Shown here: piece by piece, positions 19,560-28,826 of the stretch
How positions within the stretch are numbered: position 1 is the first letter of the stretch
Layout of the letters: each line of letters opens with the position of its first letter
From: Pseudomonadota bacterium
Lineage (GTDB): Bacteria; Pseudomonadota; Gammaproteobacteria; UBA1113
Length of the DNA stretch: 64,000 bases
Direction of reading: 5' to 3'
Assembly (NCBI GenBank): GCA_021778015.1
Contig: JAJYCX010000003.1
Span: 57,026 to 121,025, forward strand
Program-made: the position numbers and the translations under genes
The notes under the pieces: model-generated
Seen by the model: only the letters and a program-made list of their open reading frames with translations
Databases searched by the model: none
Told to the model about the DNA's origin: nothing

Positions 19560-20438
19560 CTATTGAATAGTGCACCATCCCGGACATCTCGCACGATCTA
19601 CGTCTCTGTTATTCAATATTTCATCCATTTGAACATGTTCTGATTGACTAGGTTCTAACAATTGAATCCTGTCTTGCACGTTTTGAACGGATAAGTTAAT
19701 GTAGTCTCTGTCACCTAATATTTCATCCGTTTGAAACCCCAGCTTGTTATAATAAGATCCGGGTGAGTTGCTTCCGCACAGTCTAAGGCCTTCTTGCCCA
19801 TTTCTAGCCGCTAAATCTAGCAGGTATGAAATGACAGCAGAGGCATTTCCTGAAGTACGCAATGGTCTTTCTATAGTATTCAGTTTAAGGTTGCATGGAG
19901 CTGTGACAAGGTAATCAAGATATACTTTTCTAGCATTGGAACGATACTGAAACGTTGCCATAGCCTGTATCTTTTTGTCTGGCTCCCTTTTAACGAGCAA
20001 AAGAGTACACTCAGGTTCCTCAACCCTAGAATTTCCTACCATTGATAGCATCGCGGCAGTAAGACGACTAGTAGCGCGCCCACAAATATCTTGAGACTGC
20101 TGCATTCTATAACGCACTTCCAATAATAGTATCTGGAGAATCTCATGATTAGCAAGAATAAGCTTTAAATCATTACGGTTGGTCGTTTTCTTCCTCAATT
20201 CGCATAACTCGTTTTCCCATTCGTTCAATACAATTCTTATATCATTCCCTTCATTAGTGCTCATTTTAGATAGCTGTATGGGGCACACTTGAATAGCGGG
20301 GTCGATTTCTTGAACAACACCCATCTCACGATGCAACGCAACCAAGTCTATTCGACCCAGTTCTATATTAGATCTGGGTTTGGATACTGTAGGCTCAAAT
20401 AAAGTGTACCTTAATTTCTCTCGCGAATTAGTTTTCAT
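19560..20438 (-). CDS. GNAT-like acetyltransferase domain protein ending in a CAAX box
   Basis: The product has 292 residues. The C-terminal half resembles a GNAT N-acetyltransferase fold: VYLDYLVTAP near 173-182, then a helix SAVISYLLDLAARNGQEGLRLCG, then SPGSYYNKLGFQTD, which resembles the YxxLGF motif. The acetyl-CoA-binding loop is not canonical, so activity is uncertain. The N-terminal half is predicted helical and unrecognised. The protein ends in CTIQ, which fits a CaaX prenylation signal with Q as X. Near the C-terminus, DEILGDRD and DEILNNRD form a short internal repeat. GGGGGG on the minus strand precedes ATG 20438. A host-directed role is an inference. Confidence 0.65.
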   Translation of the reverse strand: MKTNSREKLRYTLFEPTVSKPRSNIELGRIDLVALHREMGVVQEIDPAIQVCPIQLSKMSTNEGNDIRIVLNEWENELCELRKKTTNRNDLKLILANHEILQILLLEVRYRMQQSQDICGRATSRLTAAMLSMVGNSRVEEPECTLLLVKREPDKKIQAMATFQYRSNARKVYLDYLVTAPCNLKLNTIERPLRTSGNASAVISYLLDLAARNGQEGLRLCGSNSPGSYYNKLGFQTDEILGDRDYINLSVQNVQDRIQLLEPSQSEHVQMDEILNNRDVDRARCPGWCTIQ

Positions 20439-20459
20439 GGATACCCCCCCTTTTCTATT

Positions 20460-20505
20460 ATATATTCAATACTGTACTCGTTTGCTCGCAATGATGGAAC
20501 CGCAA
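20460..20505. repeat. Fragment of the GTCATTGCGAGC MITE
   Basis: The stretch ACTCGTTTGCTCGCAATGAT at about 20475-20494 matches the inverted end of the MITE-like elements at 26124 and 56463. Only one end is recognisable, between the GNAT-like gene and glnD. Confidence 0.45.
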
Positions 20506-20537
20506 GCTCTACGCTATCGAAATCTACTCATAGACCC

Positions 20538-23069
20538 TTATAAATTTCCTAACGCCTGCAATAAATCCTTAGTTAAAACCTTAACCTCATGTTCCGTTAA
20601 AAATACCCCTTCACAATTCTTCACCACAAAAATATCTTCTATGCGTTGACCCAAGGTGGCTATCTTGGCTTGTTGCAAATTGAGTTTATGCTCAGAGAAT
20701 ACTAACCCTATTTTGGCCAATAAACCGGGTCTGTCATAAGAAATAATTTCAACTTCAGTTACATTTTGGTTTTCTTTATGGCGGCAGTGTACTTCGGTAA
20801 CCATATTCGGCAATAATCGTTGCTTATGAAAGCGTCGTTTAAATGTAGGTGCGATCGGGTTTTCTTTTAATCCCAGTAATGCATCTTCTAAACGCTGTAG
20901 TAAATGTTCTTTTTTCTTAGAATAAGCCGTTTCGCGTAACAGGTAGAAACTATCTAAAGCATAATCCTCTGTGGTCGTTAAAATGTCGGCTGAGACTACG
21001 TTTAGATTTTCTTTTTCTAGCACATTGGTAAACAATGAAAACAGAAAAGGTCTATCCTTGCAATAGATAAACAATTCATAATAACCAAGCTTTGGATGAT
21101 TGCTCAAGCAAAAAACAGCTTTATCTTCTTTTTGTTTTAAAATGAATATCGTGTGTTTGGCAATGCTGGGTACGCTGTGATGTAAGAAATAAACCCCAGG
21201 CCAACTCTGCCATAATGAAAGGGCAGCAGAAGCCTCTATGCCTTGTTTGGCTAATAATAACAAACTTTTTTCTTTTTTACGTTCTGTTTTTTTATCTATG
21301 GGCGACACGGCATAATCGCATTGTAAAGCTTTTGCAGTAGCTAGATACAGTTTTTTGAGTAAACTGTCCTTCCAACCATTCCACAGAGTCGGATTGGTAG
21401 CAGAGATATCTGCGACGGTGAGTAAATACAATAACTTTAAGCGATTTAAATTGCCAACTTCTTTAGCAAAAGTAATGATCACCGTTGGATCGTGTATATC
21501 TTGCTTTTGCGCAACCATGGACATTAGCAAATGATTTTTAACCAGCCAAATTAAATTACTTTGTTCTTCTTTGCTTAATAAGGTGCTTAATCGATCACAT
21601 ACGTCTATGGCCAATTTTTCGCCGACTAAGCTGTGATCTTCCATATGGCCTTTGCCGCTATCGTGCAACAAAGCAGCCAAATAAAGCACTTGTGGCGATT
21701 GTATGTTAGGAATAAGTTCATGGCAAAGAGGATACTGTTCTTGATAAGCTTTTAAGTAAAATTTATCTATCATGGACGTTAATAATAAAGTATGTTCATC
21801 TACGGTGTAACTGTGAAACAGACTATGCTGTATTAAACCCATTGCCAACTGTAATTCTGGCAAATAATGCGTTAGGTTGTTCCAAAGACGTAATGCTTTA
21901 AGCAAAGTATAAACATAAGGTGCTTTGTTAAACAGATTTAGAAATAATTTTTGATTCACTGGATCCAATGATTTTTCTGATGAGACGGGGTTAGAGGCTA
22001 TGGCTCTAATCACAGGTAATGGAATGTTTTGAATATCAGTATCATTTTGGCAGTTGAGCAAAATCTCTAGAGGATGTAAAGAGGTCTCATCTGTAGAACC
22101 GGTGGCCTTGTTTACTTTATCCAGCCATTCACAAAAACTTTTCTCCAAAATAGCTTCATAACACATCAAAGTCAACACGGCATCATAATACTTCTTCATA
22201 AAATCACGTTGCGATTCTTTGTAACATTCAGCCAATTCGGATTGCATTTCAAAAGATAGGCGATCTTCATTCTTTTTGGCCTGCAAATGTAAACCAAAGC
22301 GTACATGCGCTAGATATAAATAAGCCTGCGCCAATTTTTGGCTCTCGTTATGGTTCAAAATGTTTTTTGCTTCTAATGCCTGAAGCAGGGTTAATAAGCT
22401 GCAGTTATTGTTTTCTTGGGGAAAGTGGCCTGCTTCCTTAATAAAGGCATAGTGGCTACACCACAGCAAGGTTTGCATATCGCGCAATCCACCCGGACTC
22501 TCTTTGATATTGGGTTCTAGACAAAAAGCATATAAACCTACAGCCTGATGACGGCGTTTTTGTTCTTCTTTCTTTTGAGTGTAAAATTCTAGCGTAGGTA
22601 ATTGTAAAAAAGAATTACTTTGTGCGCAAAAAGAATGGTATAAGTCTAGAGAGCCGCTCAAATAGCGCTGATCCAAAATGCTGGTTAAGGTAGATAGATT
22701 TTCTTTACATAAATCTCTAAGCTGTTCTTGCGTTGCGGTTATGGGGGATGCTTTTAATTTTAGATCCCACAAAATCTGCAGGAAAGTTTCCAAAGCGGGA
22801 TCTTCTTTAATAGGGGTCTCTGTTAAGATGAGGATATCAATATCTGAATAGGGGTATAATTCTTTGCGTCCATATCCCCCCACGGCCAGTAGGCAGTGTT
22901 TCTTTAAAGAGCCCTGATAGCGTTGCCACAGATTTATTAAGAGCGAATCTGTAATATCGGTATAATGGTTTAATAAATCCAGCGTACTTTTTTCTTTAGA
23001 ATAGGTGTCATTCAGCGCGCTGATTATTTCTAATAAATTTTCTTTATAATGGGCTACTATATCATTCAT
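20538..23069 (-). CDS. glnD: [Protein-PII] uridylyltransferase GlnD
   Basis: GlnD is the nitrogen sensor that uridylylates and deuridylylates PII proteins in response to glutamine. Domains run in the expected order. The nucleotidyltransferase motif GGYGRKELYPYSDIDIL lies near residue 63, followed by a helical PII-binding region. An HD domain (LLHDSGKGHMEDHS) lies near 470-480, and two C-terminal ACT domains follow (ELFIYCKDRPFLFSLF and EIISYDRPGLLAKIGLVF). From ATG 23069 the protein has 843 residues. An upstream ATG at 23093 would add eight residues. The preceding M20 peptidase gene ends at 23062, so the start codon overlaps it by 8 bp (ATGAATGA) and translation is probably coupled. Confidence 0.95.
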   Translation of the reverse strand: MNDIVAHYKENLLEIISALNDTYSKEKSTLDLLNHYTDITDSLLINLWQRYQGSLKKHCLLAVGGYGRKELYPYSDIDILILTETPIKEDPALETFLQILWDLKLKASPITATQEQLRDLCKENLSTLTSILDQRYLSGSLDLYHSFCAQSNSFLQLPTLEFYTQKKEEQKRRHQAVGLYAFCLEPNIKESPGGLRDMQTLLWCSHYAFIKEAGHFPQENNNCSLLTLLQALEAKNILNHNESQKLAQAYLYLAHVRFGLHLQAKKNEDRLSFEMQSELAECYKESQRDFMKKYYDAVLTLMCYEAILEKSFCEWLDKVNKATGSTDETSLHPLEILLNCQNDTDIQNIPLPVIRAIASNPVSSEKSLDPVNQKLFLNLFNKAPYVYTLLKALRLWNNLTHYLPELQLAMGLIQHSLFHSYTVDEHTLLLTSMIDKFYLKAYQEQYPLCHELIPNIQSPQVLYLAALLHDSGKGHMEDHSLVGEKLAIDVCDRLSTLLSKEEQSNLIWLVKNHLLMSMVAQKQDIHDPTVIITFAKEVGNLNRLKLLYLLTVADISATNPTLWNGWKDSLLKKLYLATAKALQCDYAVSPIDKKTERKKEKSLLLLAKQGIEASAALSLWQSWPGVYFLHHSVPSIAKHTIFILKQKEDKAVFCLSNHPKLGYYELFIYCKDRPFLFSLFTNVLEKENLNVVSADILTTTEDYALDSFYLLRETAYSKKKEHLLQRLEDALLGLKENPIAPTFKRRFHKQRLLPNMVTEVHCRHKENQNVTEVEIISYDRPGLLAKIGLVFSEHKLNLQQAKIATLGQRIEDIFVVKNCEGVFLTEHEVKVLTKDLLQALGNL

Positions 23070-24483
23070 GCGCAGCTTCTGCGGCAATAACATGACTAAT
23101 GCAACACGTTAAGCGCTTTACCGCAGGAATGTGTAAAAACTCATTAGGTCCGTGCGCATTGGAATGTGGCCCTAAGATGCCGGTAATGAGAAATTGCGCC
23201 TTAGGAAATTTTTTACCTAACATGGCCATAAATGGTATGCTGCCGCCTTCGGCAATGGCCAGGGCTTCTTTGCCAAAATAGGCATCTGACGCTTCATCCA
23301 TTGCATTTTTAAGCCAAGAATCTAACAACGGTGCATGCCAACCGCTACTGGTTTTTTGAAGGTCGAAAGTGACTTTAGCCTTATAGGGGGGATCGGCTTC
23401 TAAGATTTGTTTTAACTGTACAGCGGCTTTTTCTACATCGCAAGTAGGCGGCGTACGTATAGATAAAGTCAGAGTAGTATAAGGTCGCAATACATTGCTG
23501 GCATTTTCTAAAGAGGGTATGCCTTCGCAAGCGATGATCTCTAAAGCGGGGCGCCAAGTGCGATTTAATAGTAATTCGCTCATATTATCGTTAACGGGCA
23601 TAGCCGCACCAGTGCGCGGAAAAGCTTTATAAACTTCATCGCCCAATACACTGGCGGCCAAACGCGTTTCTTTAATGCGTTGTTCGGGAATATTGACATG
23701 AAATGCTGATAATAAAATTTCACCGGTATTTTTATTTTCAACGCGGCTTAATAGTTGTCTTATGATCCTAAAGCTAGAGGGCATAATACCGGTGCCATAG
23801 CCGGAGTGTACTCCTTCCGTTAATACTTCTACCCGCAGTGTGCCGGCTACAATTCCGCGTAGCGAAGTGGTATGCCAGAGTTGTTCGTAGTTGCCGCAGC
23901 CAGAATCTAAGCAGATGATAAGTTCTGGTGTTCCTATGTCTTGTTCTAATTCATCAATATAGTAGGGTAGATCGATACTGCCGCTTTCTTCCGAATTTTC
24001 AATTAAAATAACGATACGGCTGTGGGCACTATTTTGTGCTTTCAACGCTTTAATTGCTAAGATAGAAGCAAAAATAGCATAGCCATCATCGGCGCCACCG
24101 CGGCCATATAATTTATCGCCTTTTAATACAGCCTCCCAGGGGGATAAGCCCTCCATCCAGCCATGCATTTCCGGTTGTTTGTCGATATGGCCATACATTA
24201 ATATTGTCTTGTCTAATGTGCCAGGGATTTCTATGAAGATAACCGGGGTACGTTTAGGTAATTGCAGTACGCGCAGTTCTAAGCCAGGAATAGCTTGCTT
24301 TTTAACCCAATCGGCGACTAATTTGACTGCAGCATCAATATGACCATTTTCTTGCCAATTGGCGTCAAAAGCAGGGGATTTATTGGGAATAGCAATAAAT
24401 TTTTTTAAGGTAGGAATGATGTCATCTTCCCAAGATTGCTCGCATAAAGTGCGTATTTTGTCTGAATTAGGTAAAACGCTCAT
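23062..24483 (-). CDS. M20 family metallopeptidase
   Basis: The 473-residue protein is a zinc-dependent M20 peptidase (dipeptidase or desuccinylase-like), cytosolic by its lack of a signal peptide. The first metal ligands lie in YGHIDKQPE near residue 97. GRGGADDGYA near 133-142 supplies the bridging Asp, and EESGS near 168 supplies the catalytic Glu. A dimerisation lid domain (about 200-320) and a C-terminal metal ligand in GPHSNAHGPNEF follow. Family members of this length cleave dipeptides or process small peptides, and the exact substrate is unknown. It lies upstream of and overlaps glnD. Confidence 0.9.
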   Translation of the reverse strand: MSVLPNSDKIRTLCEQSWEDDIIPTLKKFIAIPNKSPAFDANWQENGHIDAAVKLVADWVKKQAIPGLELRVLQLPKRTPVIFIEIPGTLDKTILMYGHIDKQPEMHGWMEGLSPWEAVLKGDKLYGRGGADDGYAIFASILAIKALKAQNSAHSRIVILIENSEESGSIDLPYYIDELEQDIGTPELIICLDSGCGNYEQLWHTTSLRGIVAGTLRVEVLTEGVHSGYGTGIMPSSFRIIRQLLSRVENKNTGEILLSAFHVNIPEQRIKETRLAASVLGDEVYKAFPRTGAAMPVNDNMSELLLNRTWRPALEIIACEGIPSLENASNVLRPYTTLTLSIRTPPTCDVEKAAVQLKQILEADPPYKAKVTFDLQKTSSGWHAPLLDSWLKNAMDEASDAYFGKEALAIAEGGSIPFMAMLGKKFPKAQFLITGILGPHSNAHGPNEFLHIPAVKRLTCCISHVIAAEAAHE

Positions 24484-24594
24484 AATTGGCCCCTTCTAGT
24501 GTTGTATAGATATTTTAGTCGTTTTGTGGCCATTTGTTAAGTCATGCTCATAATTTGAGCTATACTTAGGAAAAAGGTATAACGGAGAACTATT

Positions 24595-24837
24595 ATGGCC
24601 TCGTACGCATATAATCACGTTTTGAGTGAAAATGAACATCTACATTATGATGAAGAAGAGCAATTGCTCTTTGAAATTGAAGACAAGTTCGAAAAATCGA
24701 TGGGTCGGTTACATAAAAGTCGTGAGCGTCACCACCGCCTTTTATTAGATGATTACTTAGAAGCCAGAAGAGGGGAGAGGTTCCATAGGGATTTGTACGA
24801 CCCAGACTTGGGCGATGCCAGTGCTTCTCATGTTTAA
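24595..24837 (+). CDS. Small charged protein of unknown function
   Basis: This is an 80-residue, highly charged protein. It has an acidic N-terminal half (LHYDEEEQLLFEIEDKFE) and a basic/acidic C-terminal half (RHHRLLLDDYLEARRGERFH). GGAG lies about nine bases before ATG 24595, and the frame avoids the neighbouring gene. The DYLEARR...RDLYD pattern loosely recalls the small PA3496-type proteins of gammaproteobacteria, but I cannot confirm this. No membrane segment is present. TATACT near 24562 could be the -10 of its promoter. A YihY gene follows on the same strand after about 50 bp. Confidence 0.55.
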   Translation: MASYAYNHVLSENEHLHYDEEEQLLFEIEDKFEKSMGRLHKSRERHHRLLLDDYLEARRGERFHRDLYDPDLGDASASHV

Positions 24838-24888
24838 GTTTCAGTGACAATTATCCCTTGCTTTGCTACACTGTAGCGGGAGGTAAGG

Positions 24889-26070
24889 GTGAACCAATTC
24901 TTTTTACAATTTTACAATCTGCGCTGTGTTTTAAAACGCTTTGGCGCTGATCGCTGCTTGTCGCGCGCAGCAGAACTTAGCTTTACCACCTTATTGGCCA
25001 TAGTACCCATGATGATGGTGGGGTTGGTTATTTTCACTGCTTTTCCCAAATTTGCCATTTTAGGCGATAAAGCCCAAGATTTTATTTTTGCTCATTTTGT
25101 CCCTTCTACGGGCCAAGTGATACAAAGCCAGCTCAATTTATGGGTGCAAAAAACGATACAATTATCCTGGCTAGGCATCATATCACTGTTGGTGACGGCT
25201 ATTTTTGTGTTATTCAGCATAGAAAGCGCCTTTAATGCCATATGGCGCATCAAAAAATCACGCCATTTTATCGAAGGATTTTTTCTGTATTGGGGCATTT
25301 TAACCCTGGCACCGTTATTGTTGGGAACGTGTATGCTGCTTTTTTCGCATGCCTTTGCTTGGTCCGGGCAAGAAACGGGTTGGCATTCTGCGCTAGCAAA
25401 AAAATGGCTGAGTTCAGGGATTATGTTTATTATAACTACACTGTGGTTTACTTTATTATACCGTTTACTGCCTAACCGTATTTCCCCGCTAAAATATTGT
25501 TTTACAGCGGGCTTAGTGGCGGCATTGTTATTTGAATTGGCTAGGCAGGCCTTTGCTTTTTATATCGATCGTTTTTCAATTTACACCCTGGTATATGGAG
25601 CCTTAGCAGTCATTCCTATCTTCTTATTGTGGCTTTATTTATCTTGGACCATTGTGCTGTGGGGCGCTGAGTTATTGCAAATATTACCCTATTGGCACAC
25701 GCCGCTGCCGCAAAGAAAGCAAACAGCCTTGTCTAGAGCTCTATTATTATTGAAGATTTTACACGACAATAAACACCGCTATGACTATGAGGCCTGGTTA
25801 AAACATGCGCCCAGCGATGAGCTGAATAATATAGAATCCTTAGAAGAACAGCTAGAAGAAGCAGGAATCATCGCTTGCGTCAATAAAAAGATTAAATTAA
25901 CCGTGGATTTAAACGAATTGACCTTGTATCAGCTCATGGAAGCCATATATTATCCAAGCTTAAAAATAGAAGAGCAGCACCTAAGCAATAAAGTGGTATC
26001 AGAAGTATTGCAACAAGGCATTGTGCAGTTGAAAGAAGATTGGAATATGCCTGTGTTGAAAGGGTTATAA
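24889..26070 (+). CDS. YihY/UPF0761 family inner membrane protein
   Basis: The 393-residue product has an N-terminal membrane domain with about six hydrophobic segments and family landmarks: FGADRCLSRAAELSFTTLLA near 20-39, ESAFNAIWRIKKSR near 113-126 and FELARQAFAFYIDRFSIY near 225. It ends with a soluble C-terminal domain (about 290-393) as in longer YihY proteins. Old annotations call this family ribonuclease BN, but that assignment was withdrawn and the function is not established. The start is GTG 24889, with GGAGG about seven bases upstream. Nothing is obviously missing. Confidence 0.9.
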   Translation: MNQFFLQFYNLRCVLKRFGADRCLSRAAELSFTTLLAIVPMMMVGLVIFTAFPKFAILGDKAQDFIFAHFVPSTGQVIQSQLNLWVQKTIQLSWLGIISLLVTAIFVLFSIESAFNAIWRIKKSRHFIEGFFLYWGILTLAPLLLGTCMLLFSHAFAWSGQETGWHSALAKKWLSSGIMFIITTLWFTLLYRLLPNRISPLKYCFTAGLVAALLFELARQAFAFYIDRFSIYTLVYGALAVIPIFLLWLYLSWTIVLWGAELLQILPYWHTPLPQRKQTALSRALLLLKILHDNKHRYDYEAWLKHAPSDELNNIESLEEQLEEAGIIACVNKKIKLTVDLNELTLYQLMEAIYYPSLKIEEQHLSNKVVSEVLQQGIVQLKEDWNMPVLKGL

Positions 26071-26123
26071 GTAGTTATCCGTACCTATGAAACAGATTTC
26101 GATAGCATGAAGCTACCCGATCC

Positions 26124-26335
26124 GTCATTGCGAGCAAGCGAGTAGCTGAACTATAATAGAAACTATGAAAGGCAATAATACTTGAACTGTTGAATTGAAC
26201 AAAACCGGACGAGCGCAGTGTGGCAATCCAGGACAATACAATGAGCCATTGATTACACGGATGACTAATAAAAACTGAAATACCGGATAAATCCAGGATT
26301 TTAACCCCTGGATTGCGTCGCTTGCTCGCAATGAC
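26124..26335. repeat. MITE-like element, copy 1 (212 bp)
   Basis: The element is bounded by GTCATTGCGAGCAAGCGA at 26124-26141 and its perfect inverse TCGCTTGCTCGCAATGAC at 26318-26335. The interior contains GTGTGGCAATCCAGG and CCCTGGATTGCGTCG, an inner inverted pair. The 26071-26425 gap shows no gene besides this element. Confidence 0.8.
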
Positions 26336-26425
26336 GAGCCAGAGAATATGAGATAGATTGCGACATAATTTCGCATTTAAACAGAATAAGACTATAATTA
26401 ACAGAACGTTAGGAGAGGTAATACT

Positions 26426-26725
26426 ATGCCAGTTTATGAATATTGTTGTCAGAAATGCGGTCATTGCTTTGACGCCTTACAAGGCTTATCCGATACGCCT
26501 TTAGAGGAATGTCCGCAATGCAAGGAGCTCAGCCTAGAGAAACTAATCAGCGCGCCTATGTTTCAGCTCAAAGGTACGGGTTGGTATGAGACTGATTTTA
26601 AAAAGAAAAAAGAAGCGCCTGCAGCAAATAAAGAAAGCACACCGTCAGAAACCAAAGCCGATGCGCCTAAAGCGGATGCACCTAAAAGCGATCCAAGTAC
26701 CAAAAACAAAGAGAGCGGCGAATGA
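26426..26725 (+). CDS. FmdB-type zinc ribbon protein
   Basis: This is a 99-residue protein. The N-terminal 45 residues are an FmdB putative regulatory zinc ribbon: MPVYEYCCQKCGHCFDALQ, with a second pair CPQC at about 33-36. The C-terminal part is a low-complexity tail of Lys, Ala, Pro and Asp with KADAPKADAPKSD repeats. The function of the family is not established. ATG 26426 is preceded by GGAGAGG. Its stop overlaps the start of the DUF502 gene by 4 bp (ATGA), so the pair is translationally coupled. The same pair often lies upstream of aspS in this group of bacteria. Confidence 0.9.
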   Translation: MPVYEYCCQKCGHCFDALQGLSDTPLEECPQCKELSLEKLISAPMFQLKGTGWYETDFKKKKEAPAANKESTPSETKADAPKADAPKSDPSTKNKESGE

Positions 26726-27357
26726 GTAAAATAAAGGCTGGCTTGCAACGCTATTTTTTAGCGGGCTTATTGATTTGGTTACCCATCTTAGCCACGGTTT
26801 GGGTGATACACTTTATCGTTAATGTATTGGATCAGGTGCTATTGCTGTTGCCCGCCAATGCTTCTCCACGCGTTTGGCTGGGTGTCGATATTCCTGGTTT
26901 TGGTGTCATCATCAGTTTACTTATCCTTTTAGGAACAGGCATTCTTGCTGCCAATTTTTTTGGCAAGAGACTATTCGCTTTGTGGGAGCGTTTAATACAT
27001 CGCGTGCCTTTAGTGAGAAGCGTCTATGGCAGCGTTAAACAAGTCGCTCAATCTTTTTTAGAACCCGGTGGCAATTCTTTCAAAAAAGTCGTTTTAGTGG
27101 AATACCCGCGTCGTGATATGTGGAGCATTGCTTTTCAGACTACAGATAACTTTTCTGCAGGGCGTGAACAATTGCCACAAGATCATGTGATGGTATTTAT
27201 TCCCACCACACCGAATCCTACCTCGGGATTTTTATTGATCGTTCCAGCCAATGAAGTCAAGGAAATGAACCTATCCGTAGAAGATGCCATCAAGATGGTT
27301 ATCTCGTTGGGAGTAGTGCAGCCTAAAAGAACCGAGCCCAAACAGCCAAAGTATTGA
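26722..27357 (+). CDS. DUF502 family membrane protein
   Basis: The 211-residue product has two membrane segments (about 12-36 and 61-80) followed by a soluble domain with the family core GKRLFALWERLIHRVPLVRS, VYGSVKQVAQSF and VLVEYPRRDMWSIAF. DUF502 proteins are widespread in proteobacteria and have no established biochemical role. The start codon overlaps the stop of the zinc-ribbon gene. In related genomes aspS follows directly, but here a U-box gene is inserted between DUF502 and aspS. Confidence 0.9.
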   Translation: MSKIKAGLQRYFLAGLLIWLPILATVWVIHFIVNVLDQVLLLLPANASPRVWLGVDIPGFGVIISLLILLGTGILAANFFGKRLFALWERLIHRVPLVRSVYGSVKQVAQSFLEPGGNSFKKVVLVEYPRRDMWSIAFQTTDNFSAGREQLPQDHVMVFIPTTPNPTSGFLLIVPANEVKEMNLSVEDAIKMVISLGVVQPKRTEPKQPKY

Positions 27358-27458
27358 TCATCACCGTAAATTTATGCTAAAATATTGACCATTAAAGATA
27401 ATAGCCTTAGTGCTTTTATCTTATTGATTAATAAATATAATTTTAATAGAGGTAAATT

Positions 27459-28652
27459 ATGTCAGCCACCAGTACACGTATTTCTGGATTAGTCATGTCA
27501 ATTCAACGCCTGAATCCAAATTATGAATTTGACGATCGGTATATAGATTCTATTAACCTCACTATTATGGAAAATCCAGTAAAAACAGCAGACGGACAGC
27601 GTTATGATAAAACTTCTATTGAGGATTGGTTTGAGCAATGTAAGAGTGGCCACAAAGCAATAACATCTCCCCTGACAGGAAAAAAATTAGAGAATGAAAA
27701 CTTGACTCCGGACGGTGCGTTTAAAAAAGAAATACTAGAATATTTAAGGGCTGTAGAAACTAAACTAAGTAAGGAATCTTCTTTTAGCAGTAGTGCTTTA
27801 CCATCTTCTAGCAGCATGGACTTACCTTTAGCAACGTCAAATCTAATAACAAGATCTTTAAAGGACAAATCCGTAAATGCGCCTGCTCTACTACCGACGA
27901 CTCCTTCTGCTTCTTCTAGCAGTAGCGCTTTACCTTCTTCTAGCAGTAGCGCTTTCTTAGATACATTGTTCTCCGCATTTTTCTATAAGGATGCTACAGT
28001 TATATCTAAACCACCGGCTGTTAATGTTTCACTTCAGGGTATTAAAGCGGAAAAACTTAGTTTTCATTTTATGGGTTCCCCATACGGAGCTAAGTTACTT
28101 CTTCGATTGACTGGCAATCCATGGACAGAAGATTTTCTATCTTCGATAGGTGCGCCAAATGGGCATGTAGATATTGAAATGAAAAAAGCTCCATCGCACA
28201 CGCTTCAACTTTGGGAAGCATTTTATGGATCTAGAAATCAAGAATGGAGACCAACTGCAAGTTATCATGCTGCGAAACTCGGCTGTGTTATCGTCGTAAC
28301 ACTTGGCAAAGACTCAGACTCAGGCTTTGACTTTAATGCTGAAATAAAAGAGCTTAAGAATCATATTGAGTCTATAAGAAAATATCACCCCCGTGAAAGT
28401 AATTGCGCTATTATTTTGGTTGGGCTTGATGATATAAAAGATCCCTCTTTTAACCGAACCCCTCAGATAGACCGCTTAAAAAAGGAAGCCGAAATATATG
28501 GTATTGAAAAAGATATTCTTATTGTATCGGCAAGGACTGCCGCCAACTGTGACACACTTATGGCGCGGCTTGAAGAAATAGTCATAAGAGATTATATACA
28601 GCTGAAACGCAATGAGGCCCTAAAAATGTCTCCACCAGCAGCGAGAAAATAG
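27459..28652 (+). CDS. U-box protein fused to a degenerate Rab-like GTPase fold, putative effector
   Basis: The 397-residue protein has three parts. Residues about 32-96 are a U-box (NLTIMENPVKTADGQRYDK, then WFEQ, then SPLTGKKL), the fold that recruits E2 enzymes in eukaryotic ubiquitin ligases. Residues about 107-166 are a Ser/Ala/Pro-rich linker with SSSALPSSSS repeats. Residues about 196-376 line up with Rab small GTPases. KLSFHFMGSPYGAKLLLRL matches the P-loop region, TEDFLSSIG switch I, LQLWEAFYGSRNQEW the WDTAGQE region, IILVGLDDIKD the NKxD region and SART the SAK motif. The P-loop lacks GKS/T, and DTAGQE and NKxD are lost, so GTP binding is unlikely. It interrupts the DUF502-aspS neighbourhood. 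Host delivery is inferred. ATG 27459 follows AGAGGT. Confidence 0.8.
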   Translation: MSATSTRISGLVMSIQRLNPNYEFDDRYIDSINLTIMENPVKTADGQRYDKTSIEDWFEQCKSGHKAITSPLTGKKLENENLTPDGAFKKEILEYLRAVETKLSKESSFSSSALPSSSSMDLPLATSNLITRSLKDKSVNAPALLPTTPSASSSSSALPSSSSSAFLDTLFSAFFYKDATVISKPPAVNVSLQGIKAEKLSFHFMGSPYGAKLLLRLTGNPWTEDFLSSIGAPNGHVDIEMKKAPSHTLQLWEAFYGSRNQEWRPTASYHAAKLGCVIVVTLGKDSDSGFDFNAEIKELKNHIESIRKYHPRESNCAIILVGLDDIKDPSFNRTPQIDRLKKEAEIYGIEKDILIVSARTAANCDTLMARLEEIVIRDYIQLKRNEALKMSPPAARK

Positions 28653-28826
28653 CACTATATAGATGGGTCTCTGGGTCACCTATAGGCTTAAAATATTTTA
28701 TCCACAATGCAATCGAGTTTTATCATCGATGATCGCACGCAACTACGCGTATAATATCATTGGTTTTTTAGCTCCATTTAAGGTAAACTTTGCGGATTAA
28801 AAAACATATTTTAAATAGGATAAAGC

